Positions 43,969 to 53,119 of a stretch of DNA of 64,000 nucleotides are shown piece after piece. The position numbers and the translations under genes were made by a program. The stretch spans positions 1 to 64,000 of the forward strand of contig JAFQRF010000084.1 in NCBI GenBank assembly GCA_017410195.1, given 5' to 3'. This DNA is from Clostridia bacterium (GTDB taxonomy: Bacteria; Bacillota; Clostridia; Oscillospirales; Acutalibacteraceae). The notes under the pieces were generated by a model, which worked only from the letters and a program-made list of their open reading frames with translations, ran no database searches and had not been told where the DNA came from. The stretch's first letter is position 1. Every line of letters begins with the position of its first letter.

Positions 43969-46342
43969 ATACAAGCTTTGTGAACATTTCAAGGATACGC
44001 TTCACGCAGAGTTCAAGGTCGGCTCTTGTAAGCTCGCCTTTGTCGTAAGCGGCTTTGAGGTCATCGGGGTAACCGCAGTGCATCTTCATGTCGTTGCCTG
44101 CTTTAACCTCTTTAACGGGGTCATTCTTGACGCCCCAGTCGGTAACAACCATGCCTTTGAATCCCCATTCATCGCGGAGAATTCCCGTCAGCAGCTCAAA
44201 GCTTTCGGATGTATGCTGACCGTTGATGCGGTTATATGACGACATAACGGTGTAAGGATCGGCTTCCTTAACGCAGATTTCAAAGCCTTTGAGATAGATT
44301 TCGCGAAGCGCTCTTTCGGATATTCTTGAGTCGATATCATAGCGGTTGGCTTCCTTGCTGTTGCATGCGAAATGCTTGATTGAAACCGCAACCTTGTTTG
44401 ACTGAATTCCTCTTGTTGCCGCCGAAGCGCACTTACCTGCAACGAGCGGATCTTCGGAATAATATTCGAAGTTTCTGCCGCAGAGGGGATCTCTGTGAAT
44501 ATTGAGAGCGGGAGCAAGCCAGATTGCAAGATTGTTTTCGCGAAGCTCTGCGCCGCCAGCAGCACCGACTTCATAAATAAGATCGGTATTCCATGTGCAT
44601 GCGAGAAGAGTTGCGCAGGGCCATGCAGTTGTTGGAATGCCCGTTTCAGGTTCGAGTCTTAAACCTGCAGGACCGTCGGCAGTCGGAAAATAGGGGATAT
44701 CAAGGCGCTCGATTCCGCCGAAAGAACCTGTGTTGCAAACTCCCGTTGTTTTCTGTCCGCCGACAAAATACATCAGTTCATCAAGAGTGAACTGTGCAAC
44801 AAATTCATCCATTGTGATTTTTTCGCCTGCATCGTCGAATTTGACAAGCTCTTTTGGTGCGGAAGCGCCCGAGGGTTCATTGACTGCGTAATAATAGCTT
44901 TCGTCAGCGAGAGGAAGAGCTTCAAATGAGCCGTCAGCGATCATTCTTTTTTCGAGTTTAAAGGGCTTGCACCAATTTTTGAGCTGTTCTGTGATGCATG
45001 ATTCGGCAACGTTATATTCAAAAGCAAGCTTTTCGGCGTTTCTGACAGAAGTGCCGAGATAGAATTCATAGTTGCCTGCTTCAAGCACATAAGCGGACTT
45101 TGCGATTTTACCGAGGTCATCGAAGCTTGCCATGTCGTTCACATCAAAGCCGAGAACAACTGTCTCCGATTCACCGGGGGAGAGAAGCTTTGTCTTTTTA
45201 TATGCTGCAAGCTCTCTTGAAGGCTTGCCGAGAAGTCCCTGCGGAGCGGAATAATAAAGCTGAATTACTTCTTTGCCTGCAACATTGCCCGTGTTTTTAA
45301 CTGTTGCAACAGCAACGATTTTTCCTTCGCTTTCGCAGCATACTCTGCCGCTGATTTCAAAGGTTGTGTATGACAGACCGAATCCGAAAGGATAACGGAC
45401 ATAATCCTTTGCACCGGGGATTGTTTCGAAATAACGGTAGCCGACATAAATATCATCGGAGTAATCAAGGAATTTGAAGCTTTCCCAGAATTCCTCTTTG
45501 CAGGGGTAATAATCATAGGATTTTGTGATTGTATCGGTCATTTTGCCCGAGGGATTAACGTCGCCGCAAAGGATATCGGCAATCGCCATGCCGCCTTCCA
45601 TACCGCCCTGCCATCCGAAAAGAACGGCGGAAACCTTATCGTTTTCCGCAAAATATTCGCAATCGATAGTTGCGCCCGAGTTGATAACGATAACAACTTT
45701 TTTGAAAAGGCTGCATGCTTTGTCAATAAGCACTTTTTCAATATCGGAGAGATAATAGTCGCCGCCCTGAGGTCTGCGGTCAACACCTTCTGCGGAGAAT
45801 CGGCTGAGTGTGATTATTGCGGTGTCTGCATTTTCAGCGGCATCAGAGACAAGCTTGTCGGGGACTGCAGGCTCTTTGACGTGCATGCTTGCAAAGGTAT
45901 CGTAAGTCATGTCGTCACGCTTTGTGCAAAATTCCATTGCATTAACGATATCCCACGTTGCGTTGATCTGTGCCTGAGTAGGAATATGCACGCTCTCTTT
46001 TTCAACGTAATCCTTATAGAAATCGATAAGCGGCATATATACCGAAACCTTGCCGTCCTTTTCTTTTTCTTTGAATCCGTCAAAGATATTATGAATATAC
46101 GGGCAATGAACATCGCCGCTTCCGCCGCCGCCCTTTATGTATTCGATTGTTGCTTTTCCAAAAAGAGCGATTTTTTCGCCTCTTCTGAGGGGAAGAGCGT
46201 TGTTTTCGTTTTTGAGAAGTACCATGCCTTCGGTTGCGGCTTTTCTTGAAAGCTGAGTGTGTTTAACGGATGCCGTAACGCAGCGACCGTCCTCGCCGAG
46301 AGGAATGCACGGCTGATATCTGAATCTGGCGTATTTGTTCAT
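43967..46342 (-). CDS. GH3 beta-glucosidase with permuted domains
   Basis: 791 residues, no signal peptide. The order of domains is reversed. Residues ~30-270 are the GH3 C-domain (GMVLLKNENNALPL, GGSGDV). Then comes a fibronectin-III-like part (FGFGLSYTTFEI, ~325-440). Last is the GH3 N-domain barrel (DGPAGLRL, KHFACN, and VVTDWG with the nucleophile Asp at ~735). This circular permutation is known from the beta-glucosidases of Ruminococcus albus and Butyrivibrio fibrisolvens. It should hydrolyse beta-glucosides such as cello-oligosaccharides in the cytosol. The acid/base residue is in the first domain and not assigned here. Confidence 0.9.
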   Translation of the reverse strand: MNKYARFRYQPCIPLGEDGRCVTASVKHTQLSRKAATEGMVLLKNENNALPLRRGEKIALFGKATIEYIKGGGGSGDVHCPYIHNIFDGFKEKEKDGKVSVYMPLIDFYKDYVEKESVHIPTQAQINATWDIVNAMEFCTKRDDMTYDTFASMHVKEPAVPDKLVSDAAENADTAIITLSRFSAEGVDRRPQGGDYYLSDIEKVLIDKACSLFKKVVIVINSGATIDCEYFAENDKVSAVLFGWQGGMEGGMAIADILCGDVNPSGKMTDTITKSYDYYPCKEEFWESFKFLDYSDDIYVGYRYFETIPGAKDYVRYPFGFGLSYTTFEISGRVCCESEGKIVAVATVKNTGNVAGKEVIQLYYSAPQGLLGKPSRELAAYKKTKLLSPGESETVVLGFDVNDMASFDDLGKIAKSAYVLEAGNYEFYLGTSVRNAEKLAFEYNVAESCITEQLKNWCKPFKLEKRMIADGSFEALPLADESYYYAVNEPSGASAPKELVKFDDAGEKITMDEFVAQFTLDELMYFVGGQKTTGVCNTGSFGGIERLDIPYFPTADGPAGLRLEPETGIPTTAWPCATLLACTWNTDLIYEVGAAGGAELRENNLAIWLAPALNIHRDPLCGRNFEYYSEDPLVAGKCASAATRGIQSNKVAVSIKHFACNSKEANRYDIDSRISERALREIYLKGFEICVKEADPYTVMSSYNRINGQHTSESFELLTGILRDEWGFKGMVVTDWGVKNDPVKEVKAGNDMKMHCGYPDDLKAAYDKGELTRADLELCVKRILEMFTKLV

Positions 46343-46374
46343 TGTGTAACCTGCCTTTGTAATTTAATAGATTT

Positions 46375-46402
46375 ATTATATCATTTTAATCAACATCGTC
46401 AA
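46375..46402 (-). promoter_or_regulatory. Promoter of the GH3 gene
   Basis: On the minus strand TTGACG (46402-46397), 16 bases, TATAAT (46380-46375). It overlaps the end of the upstream sialidase-like gene. Confidence 0.55.
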
Positions 46403-47481
46403 GCATTTGTTATTTCGTCATATTTAATTTTAATTATTTTGCACGATGTCAGAGGAGATTCGGTGTTGTTCGAATGATAATATGAAACAAGAAAATAATC
46501 GTCACCCTCGATAATTGCGGGGTAGCAGTACCCGTTGGTCGGGTCATCTTCGATAGCATATATTCTGTCGAAATTCTTGCCGTCATCTTCGCTGACGGCG
46601 CAGACAAGCGGAGTTCTTCCCCAGGTGTTTCCGTCAGCATTGGGTCGGGTGGTATAATTCGGGATCGGGTTAAATACCGCAACAGTGAACCTGCCGACCT
46701 TTTTCATAAGCAAGGGAGCATCGGGCGATGAGAAAAATCTGTTTGGTGAGGGGTCGGTCCATGTTTCGCCGTTATCGTCTGAAAAGCATTCAAACTGAAA
46801 TGCAAGGTCTGTTCTCGAGAAAGCATGCAGTCTGCCGTTTTCATGCTGATAGAGCGTTGTTTCCTGAAGCCCCGTTTCGCTTTTATCAGAAAACGGAATA
46901 TCCTGTCTTTCTGCGATTTCCTGCCATGATTCGCCGTCATCGTCCGACGCAAAGATGCATTTGAGACCGTGGCCGATTATTTTTACCTCGCCGTCAGCAA
47001 GAACGGAATGCGAGTTTGACGGCATAAGCAGTCTGCCGTTCCGAAGTTTAACCGCATGGTCGTTTTCAATCACAAAATATTCCGAATCGCTGTCAAAAAA
47101 TCTTTTGTATTCCGAAAAGGTTTTACCTTCGTCGTCTGAACGTGAAAAACACGGCACGGAGCTTTCGTTTTTCTTTGCCTTGCGAAGAAAAACCAGTCCG
47201 ACATCGCCGTTATTGAGTCTGATAAGCGACGGACACATATAATTCCTTGAATCATCATCGTGTCTGAAAATAATTCTGCCGTCAACCCATGTTTCACCCT
47301 CGTCATATGACGTTAATGCCGCAATATCAGCACAGCATTCGTCATGCCAGTCATTGCCCGAGAATTTTGAATATACAAAAAATATTGAACCGTCTTTAAG
47401 TCTGAGAAAAGTTCCTTCACCGTTTCGGGGATTTCCTTCTTTTGAAGTAAGAAATAAAACTTCTCGTCCGATTTTTTTCAT
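46399..47481 (-). CDS. Sialidase-fold (BNR/Asp-box) glycosidase-like protein
   Basis: 360 residues with five Asp-box motifs (S-x-D-x-G-x-T/S-W/F type: SYDEGETW, SDDEGKTF, SDDDGESW, SDDNGETW, SEDDGKNF), the mark of a six-bladed beta-propeller. An early R-N-G-E-G-T stretch is present, but the usual sialidase FRIP motif is not seen. There is no signal peptide, so it is cytosolic and probably acts on an imported oligosaccharide. It may be a sialidase-family enzyme with another specificity. It shares direction with the GH3 gene downstream. Confidence 0.75.
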   Translation of the reverse strand: MKKIGREVLFLTSKEGNPRNGEGTFLRLKDGSIFFVYSKFSGNDWHDECCADIAALTSYDEGETWVDGRIIFRHDDDSRNYMCPSLIRLNNGDVGLVFLRKAKKNESSVPCFSRSDDEGKTFSEYKRFFDSDSEYFVIENDHAVKLRNGRLLMPSNSHSVLADGEVKIIGHGLKCIFASDDDGESWQEIAERQDIPFSDKSETGLQETTLYQHENGRLHAFSRTDLAFQFECFSDDNGETWTDPSPNRFFSSPDAPLLMKKVGRFTVAVFNPIPNYTTRPNADGNTWGRTPLVCAVSEDDGKNFDRIYAIEDDPTNGYCYPAIIEGDDYFLVSYYHSNNTESPLTSCKIIKIKYDEITNA

Positions 47482-47510
47482 GTTATCATCCTCTGATTTT
47501 TATTGGTATT

Positions 47511-47539
47511 ATTCTACATCATATAAAAATAAATGTAAA
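47511..47539 (-). promoter_or_regulatory. Promoter of the sialidase-like gene
   Basis: On the minus strand TTTACA (47539-47534), 17 bases, TAGAAT (47516-47511). AGAGGA lies seven bases before the ATG. Confidence 0.55.
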
Positions 47540-47621
47540 TAGCCGATTTCTCTTGTAATTATTTTCGATATCTGTTAAAATTAAAAATGTGTAAATATAA
47601 TTTCTCAAGGAGGAATTTAAA

Positions 47622-50600
47622 ATGACTGTTTTTAAAAAGAGTCTTGCAATGTTTCTTGCGGTGCTTATGATGCTTACTTCTTTGCCTTTTACCGTTTTTG
47701 CGGCAGATACAGAATGCATATATACCGTTGAAACATATTTCATGGACATCAACGGTGTTTACCGTGAATCTCCCGATTCGGAAGTCGAATTCGAAATTGC
47801 TTCAGGTTCTGAGGTCGAGCTTCAGGCGGAAATGTATGAAGGTTTTACTTTTGATACAGAAAAGTCATACACATCTTTTGTTGCTATGGCGGATAATTCT
47901 TCTGTCGGTAAGCTTTACTATCAAAGAAATCAATACAAGCTTACATATGTTTATGAAGATTTGCTCGGTCCGCAGACTGAGAATTCGGATGTTTATTTTG
48001 GTGCCGAATTGCCCGAATTTGCAGCAAATCCCAGCGGTAAGCCTGCAAAACAGGGATATAATTTCATAATGTGGTCAACGGAACCGGAAGAAAGAGTTGA
48101 AGCGCCGTTATTAATGCCTTCTTATGATCTTGACCTTTATCCGATATATGAAATAAAAAAATATACTTATACATTTGATGCATTGGAAGGCGGTTCTTTT
48201 TCCAACGGCGAACAAATTTTGAGATATGATTACGAGTACGGCGATGTTCCCGAATTTCCTGAAGAACCTAAAATGGATAATTATGTTTTTGTCGATTGGG
48301 ATAGTGATATTCCTTCCTCGGTAACAAGCAGTATTGATTTTTCCGCAATGTATAATGAGGTTACATATTTTGTTGCTTTCATGGACAGCGATAAAGAAAT
48401 AGATTATACAGACGGTTATTATTACGGAGATATTATCGAAGAAGTCGATATTCCCGAGGGCTATGAAGCATGGACGCTTTCCGACGGAACATATGTTGAA
48501 TTCCCTTATACCATTGAAGGTGATACTGTATTTTATGCCGCAGCTGCGCCTGCAGAGTATACCGCAAGGTTTTATCTCGGCATTGAGGATACGGAGCCTT
48601 ATGCAACATTTACGGGTTATCAGGGAAGCGTGATAGAGTTCCCTGAAAATCCTCATAGAACAGGTTATGATTTTGTCAGCTGGACATCGGATATAGATAT
48701 AATGCCTGATGAAGATATTGATTATATTGCTGAATGGTCTCCGAAACAGTATACAATATATTTTGATACGGCCGGCGGATCTGAAATCTTACCTAAAACA
48801 TTTGATTTTGAATCTTCGGTTGAAAAACCCGTTAATCCTTCAAAAGACGGATTTGTTTTTGCCGGATGGGATCCGGAAATTCCCGATAAAATGCCCGCAG
48901 AAGATATAACAGTAACCGCCAAGTGGGAAAAAACAATCAGCGAGGATTATCTTGGCTTTAAAACCGAAATTTATTCTTATAATGAAACAGTCGGCGATTG
49001 GGTTATTGCCGATAAAGTAGAACGCGGTGAAAAAGTTAAGGCTCGTATTTATATTGAAACCGGTTTTGCTGTCAGTGACGGACAGATCCTTGTTTTCTTC
49101 AATAATGATGCTTTTTCCTGCGATTATCCCGATGTTCAGTCGCTTGTTATAAATCAAAGTCCTACCTCAACAACTGGAAGCAGTTCCATAAACGGTAACT
49201 TTATTTCTCCCAGTATTAATCATACAACATTCCGCGAGCTTGTTGAAAACGGATATATTTCAAATGAGTTCCTTAATACTCACACTCCGATTACATTTAC
49301 GTTTTCATTTTCTGATTATATTTTCCGCAAGATAAGCGGCGATGAATGGTTTGCTGAATTTGAGCTTACCGCAAAAAGCGATGCAGTCGGTAAGGGCGAT
49401 TTCTTTGTTGTTCCTGAAACTATCTGCAATGCCGAAGAAGGATATTATGCTTACATAAATTTTTCAAGAGGCGTTGAAGGTGAGAATGCTCTCAACGGAA
49501 ATTATGACAGCTTGTTAGATTGGAATGCATCGTCAAAAGTTGAAAGCAAACCCGTTTCAACCGGCTACGGAAGAATTAATATTAATGCTGACGGAGGTTA
49601 TTTCTCCTCATCTTATCTTCCGGTAATGACTTATGATATTGCAGTCGGAGAATCAACCTCCATAATTGAAACACCCACTCGCGAAGGATATCTTTTTGCC
49701 GGATATGATCCTGCACTTCCCGATGTTATGTCTGAAGAAATTCTTGATGCTACTGCTTTGTGGGTGCCATGTGATGATACGCCCTATAAAGTAATTGCAT
49801 ATTACACAGATTTCTCAAGCGGCGTGGCAGTTGAAGCTGTAGCTGAATTTGTGCGCGAGGGTACAACAGAAACAATAGTTAAAATCGTTGAAGAGCTTCC
49901 TGTTTACCCCGATGACTACACAACTTATATTCTTCTTGATGAGTTCGGATTTGAATATAATGTTTTTGATTTCTCTGCTGAAAACATTTTTGAAACTGTT
50001 ATAATTCCCAACGGTTCGGGTGTTCTTGAATTATATTTCAAGCCTGCAACCTATAATGTTATCTTCAATGCAAACGGCGGCGAATTTGATGACGGTTCAA
50101 CCGTTAAATCTGTTGAAGCGAGCCACGGCGATCTTGCGATGAATGTTGCACCCTATAACGTTCCTCATAAATACGGCTTCACGTTTATGTGCTGGAGCAA
50201 TCTCGACGAAACGACAGGCATTGAAGGTGATGTTGTGTTTGATGCCGTCTGGCAGGTAAATGTTCATACGTTGACTCTTATTGTTGACGGAACTGAGTAT
50301 ACTGAAGATTATAAATTCGGTTCAATGATTGATTCCGAAGTTGTTGCCGAAAAGGAAGGCCATACCTTCTTACGCTGGGAAGATGAAAATGGAATAGAAT
50401 ATGCATATCTTCCCGAGGTTATGCCTGATGAAAGTCTTACTCTTACCGCAGTGTTTGAAAAGAACGAGTATACGGTAACCTTCGATGACGGAACAAATGT
50501 AACGGAAGAAAAATATTTCTATAACGATGAAATTATCGCTCCCGAAAATCCCGAAAGAGAAGGCTACAGCTTTGCAGGCTGGCTTGATGAAAACGGTAAG

Positions 50601-51869
50601 ATTGTCCGTGATTTCGGAGCCGTTCCTGCGAAGAATATTGAATTTAAAGCTGATTGGATTCCTTATAAGTATAATGCCGTATTCAGCGCAAATGAAGGTG
50701 AATTTGCTGACGGAAGCAAAGAAATAATTATTGATTATAATTATGAAGAAAGTATATTTGCTACCTATGAACAGCCCGTGAGAGAAGGTTATATCTTCTA
50801 TGGCTGGCAGGATGCAGAGGGCAACTTCTATAATCCCGGTGACAATCTCGGTAATATGCCCATTGGCGGCAAGATTTTTGAGGCAATATGGTATCGTCAA
50901 ATCAATAAATATACCGTTTCATTCGATGTTGTCGGTGAATACTGGCCTGACGGATTTGTTCTTCCCGTACCGTTTGAAGAAGAAGAAGGTTCAACTGTAA
51001 GATTACCTGCGATACCTTCGATTGAAGGTTATGAATTCGACGGTTGGTATTATGATGGTGTGATTTGTAATCAGTTTGTAATGCCTTCGCGTGATGTGGT
51101 GATTACATGCCGTTGGACTGAGACAGTTGAAGAAACAACAACTCAGCCTACAACAGAAGAATCCACTACAGCGAAGCCCGTTACAACAGAGCCGACAACG
51201 GTTAAGCCCACCACAACAAAACCCGTTGTAACAGAGCCGACAACGGTTAAGCCTACCACAACAAAACCTGTTGTAACAGAGCCGACAACGGTTAAGCCTA
51301 CCACAACAAAACCCGTTACAACAGAGCCGACAACGGTTAAGCCCACCACAACAAAACCCGTTGTAACAGAGCCGACAACGGTTAAGCCTGCCACAACAAA
51401 ACCCGTTGTAACAGAGCCGACAACGGTTAAGCCCACCACAACAAAACCCGTTACAACAGAGCCGACGACCAAACCTGTTGTGCCGACAACGAAGCCGACC
51501 ACTGTTTCTGAAGTTATTGAATTTTCAATAAGAAAGCCTTCCGTAACAACCGTAAGCTATGGTGACAGTATTATTCTTCATGCTGATATTGAAGGGGAAC
51601 TCCCGAACGGTGCAATGGTTGAGTGGACTGCTGATAACGGTAATTTCAAGATTGTTTCAACGTCTGTTGACGGATTGTCATGTACGGTTACACCTCAGGC
51701 AAACGGAAATACAGTATTTACGGCAACACTCGTTGACAAAGACGGCAATGAAATCGGAAGCGATACCCGGACAATGACTTCAAAGGCAGGATTCTTCCAG
51801 AAGATTATTGCATTCTTTAAAAAGCTCTTCGGACTTACAAAAGTTATTCCCGAAGCATTTATCAGATAA
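47622..51869 (+). CDS. Large secreted repeat protein with Flg_new/InlB-type modules
   Basis: 1415 residues, with a signal peptide cleaved near VFA|AD (27). It contains many ~70-residue Listeria-Bacteroides (Flg_new) modules, each with a G-Y-x-F-x-G-W core and an A-x-W/Y end, in two blocks. Between them, ~430-690 is a different beta-rich region (SDGQILVFFNNDAF, then FEL-rich strands) that may be a cohesin-like or carbohydrate-binding fold. Residues ~1170-1290 are a Thr/Pro/Lys linker of 15-residue repeats. A final Ig-like domain ends in a basic-hydrophobic tail (FFQKIIAFFKKLFG). No LPxTG motif or dockerin is seen. Likely a surface adhesin or polysaccharide-binding protein. AGGAGG precedes the ATG. 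Confidence 0.75.
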   Translation: MTVFKKSLAMFLAVLMMLTSLPFTVFAADTECIYTVETYFMDINGVYRESPDSEVEFEIASGSEVELQAEMYEGFTFDTEKSYTSFVAMADNSSVGKLYYQRNQYKLTYVYEDLLGPQTENSDVYFGAELPEFAANPSGKPAKQGYNFIMWSTEPEERVEAPLLMPSYDLDLYPIYEIKKYTYTFDALEGGSFSNGEQILRYDYEYGDVPEFPEEPKMDNYVFVDWDSDIPSSVTSSIDFSAMYNEVTYFVAFMDSDKEIDYTDGYYYGDIIEEVDIPEGYEAWTLSDGTYVEFPYTIEGDTVFYAAAAPAEYTARFYLGIEDTEPYATFTGYQGSVIEFPENPHRTGYDFVSWTSDIDIMPDEDIDYIAEWSPKQYTIYFDTAGGSEILPKTFDFESSVEKPVNPSKDGFVFAGWDPEIPDKMPAEDITVTAKWEKTISEDYLGFKTEIYSYNETVGDWVIADKVERGEKVKARIYIETGFAVSDGQILVFFNNDAFSCDYPDVQSLVINQSPTSTTGSSSINGNFISPSINHTTFRELVENGYISNEFLNTHTPITFTFSFSDYIFRKISGDEWFAEFELTAKSDAVGKGDFFVVPETICNAEEGYYAYINFSRGVEGENALNGNYDSLLDWNASSKVESKPVSTGYGRININADGGYFSSSYLPVMTYDIAVGESTSIIETPTREGYLFAGYDPALPDVMSEEILDATALWVPCDDTPYKVIAYYTDFSSGVAVEAVAEFVREGTTETIVKIVEELPVYPDDYTTYILLDEFGFEYNVFDFSAENIFETVIIPNGSGVLELYFKPATYNVIFNANGGEFDDGSTVKSVEASHGDLAMNVAPYNVPHKYGFTFMCWSNLDETTGIEGDVVFDAVWQVNVHTLTLIVDGTEYTEDYKFGSMIDSEVVAEKEGHTFLRWEDENGIEYAYLPEVMPDESLTLTAVFEKNEYTVTFDDGTNVTEEKYFYNDEIIAPENPEREGYSFAGWLDENGKIVRDFGAVPAKNIEFKADWIPYKYNAVFSANEGEFADGSKEIIIDYNYEESIFATYEQPVREGYIFYGWQDAEGNFYNPGDNLGNMPIGGKIFEAIWYRQINKYTVSFDVVGEYWPDGFVLPVPFEEEEGSTVRLPAIPSIEGYEFDGWYYDGVICNQFVMPSRDVVITCRWTETVEETTTQPTTEESTTAKPVTTEPTTVKPTTTKPVVTEPTTVKPTTTKPVVTEPTTVKPTTTKPVTTEPTTVKPTTTKPVVTEPTTVKPATTKPVVTEPTTVKPTTTKPVTTEPTTKPVVPTTKPTTVSEVIEFSIRKPSVTTVSYGDSIILHADIEGELPNGAMVEWTADNGNFKIVSTSVDGLSCTVTPQANGNTVFTATLVDKDGNEIGSDTRTMTSKAGFFQKIIAFFKKLFGLTKVIPEAFIR
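51187..51471 (+). repeat. 45-bp tandem repeat coding a Thr/Pro linker
   Basis: ACAGAGCCGACAACGG recurs at 51187, 51232, 51277, 51322, 51367 and 51412, each 45 bases apart, with a shortened seventh copy at 51457. Units code for (V/T)TEPTTVKPTTTKP-like 15-residue blocks and differ at only a few bases, so the number can change by slippage or recombination. Confidence 0.93.
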
Positions 51870-51870
51870 C

Positions 51871-51912
51871 AAAAAACACGGTGTGTCTCTGATGAGATAC
51901 ACCGTGTTTTGA
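51871..51912. terminator. Bidirectional terminator
   Basis: AAAACACGGTGT (51873-51884) pairs with ACACCGTGTTTT (51899-51910). It serves the repeat-protein gene and the converging purine operon. Confidence 0.85.
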
Positions 51913-51923
51913 TATTATACTTA

Positions 51924-53108
51924 TCAGTGATGGAAAAGTCTCATTCCTGTGAAGCACATTACCATGCCGTGCTTGTCGCAAGCTGCGATAACGTTGTCAT
52001 CACGGATTGAGCCGCCGGGCTCTGCAATGTAAGTAACACCGCTCTTTGAAGCTCTTTCGATGTTGTCACCGAAGGGGAAGAATGCATCGCTACCGAGAGC
52101 AACACCCTTGATTGTTGCAAGATATGCCTTCTGCTCTGCCTTTGTGAAGGGTTCGGGTTTCTCTGAGAAAAGAGTCTGCCAAACGCCGTCAGCAAGAACA
52201 TCTTCATATTCATCTGAAATGTAAACGTCGATTGTGTTGTCTCTGTCGGGTCTGCCTACTGTATCAAGGAAGGGGAGGTTGAGAACTTTTTCATGCTGTC
52301 TGAGGTGCCAGATATCAGCCTTGTTGCCTGCAAGTCTTGTGCAGTGGATTCTTGACTGCTGACCTGCGCCAACACCGATTGCCTGACCGTCAACTGCATA
52401 GCATACCGAGTTTGACTGTGTGTATTTGAGGGTGATGAGAGCAATGATGAGGTCGCGCTTTGCGCTGTCGGGCATTTCCTTGTTTTCAGTAACAATGTTT
52501 GCGAGAAGCTCGTTATTGATTTCAAAATTGTTTCTGCCCTGCTCAAATGTGATGCCGTAAACCTGCTTGACTTCCTGGGGAGCGGGAACATAGTCGGGGT
52601 CAATTTTAACGATGTTGTAATTGCCGTTTCTCTTGCTCTTGAGAATTTCGAGAGCTTCGGGTTCATAACCGGGAGCAATAACGCCGTCTGAAACTTCACG
52701 CTTGATGAGCTTTGCGGTTGTTACGTCGCAAACGTCCGAAAGAGCAATCCAGTCGCCGAATGAGCTCATTCTGTCTGTACCTCTTGCTCTTGCGTATGCG
52801 GTTGCGAGAGGGGATTCGTCAAGACCTTCGATATCGTCAACAAAGCAAGCCTTCTTGAGAGTGTCGCTCATCTTGATGCCGACTGCAGCCGAAGTGGGGC
52901 TGACATGCTTGAATGATGTTGCGGCAGGCATGCCGAGAGCTTCTTTGAGCTCCTTTACGAGCTGCCAGCTGTTGAATGCGTCAAGGAAATTGATATAGCC
53001 GGGTCTTCCGCTGAGGATTTCGATGGGAAGGTCGGAGTTATCTGACATATAAATCTTTGCAGGCTTCTGGTTGGGGTTACAACCGTATTTAAGTTCAAAC
53101 TCTTTCAT
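51924..53108 (-). CDS. purH: AICAR transformylase (stand-alone)
   Basis: 394 residues matching only the formyltransferase part of PurH, with the catalytic KHVSPTSAAVG (Lys 67, His 68) and the closing GGSIRDDNVI. The usual N-terminal/C-terminal IMP cyclohydrolase half of a ~515-residue bifunctional PurH is missing. It converts AICAR and 10-formyl-THF to FAICAR. The separate cyclohydrolase is encoded just upstream, so the last two steps to IMP are split between two proteins in one operon. Confidence 0.88.
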   Translation of the reverse strand: MKEFELKYGCNPNQKPAKIYMSDNSDLPIEILSGRPGYINFLDAFNSWQLVKELKEALGMPAATSFKHVSPTSAAVGIKMSDTLKKACFVDDIEGLDESPLATAYARARGTDRMSSFGDWIALSDVCDVTTAKLIKREVSDGVIAPGYEPEALEILKSKRNGNYNIVKIDPDYVPAPQEVKQVYGITFEQGRNNFEINNELLANIVTENKEMPDSAKRDLIIALITLKYTQSNSVCYAVDGQAIGVGAGQQSRIHCTRLAGNKADIWHLRQHEKVLNLPFLDTVGRPDRDNTIDVYISDEYEDVLADGVWQTLFSEKPEPFTKAEQKAYLATIKGVALGSDAFFPFGDNIERASKSGVTYIAEPGGSIRDDNVIAACDKHGMVMCFTGMRLFHH

Positions 53109-53119
53109 TTTTCTGCTCC

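Noticed and set aside
51187..51471. CRISPR array or satellite from the regular 45-bp repeat
   Set aside because: The units are head to tail without spacers and are in frame within the large protein gene.
51143..51502. 119-residue Val/Gly-rich open frame on the minus strand
   Set aside because: It is the reverse of the Thr/Pro repeat and has no ribosome site.
47622..51869. Dockerin or LPxTG-anchored cellulosome-type protein
   Set aside because: No LPxTG motif and no paired dockerin calcium loops are visible.
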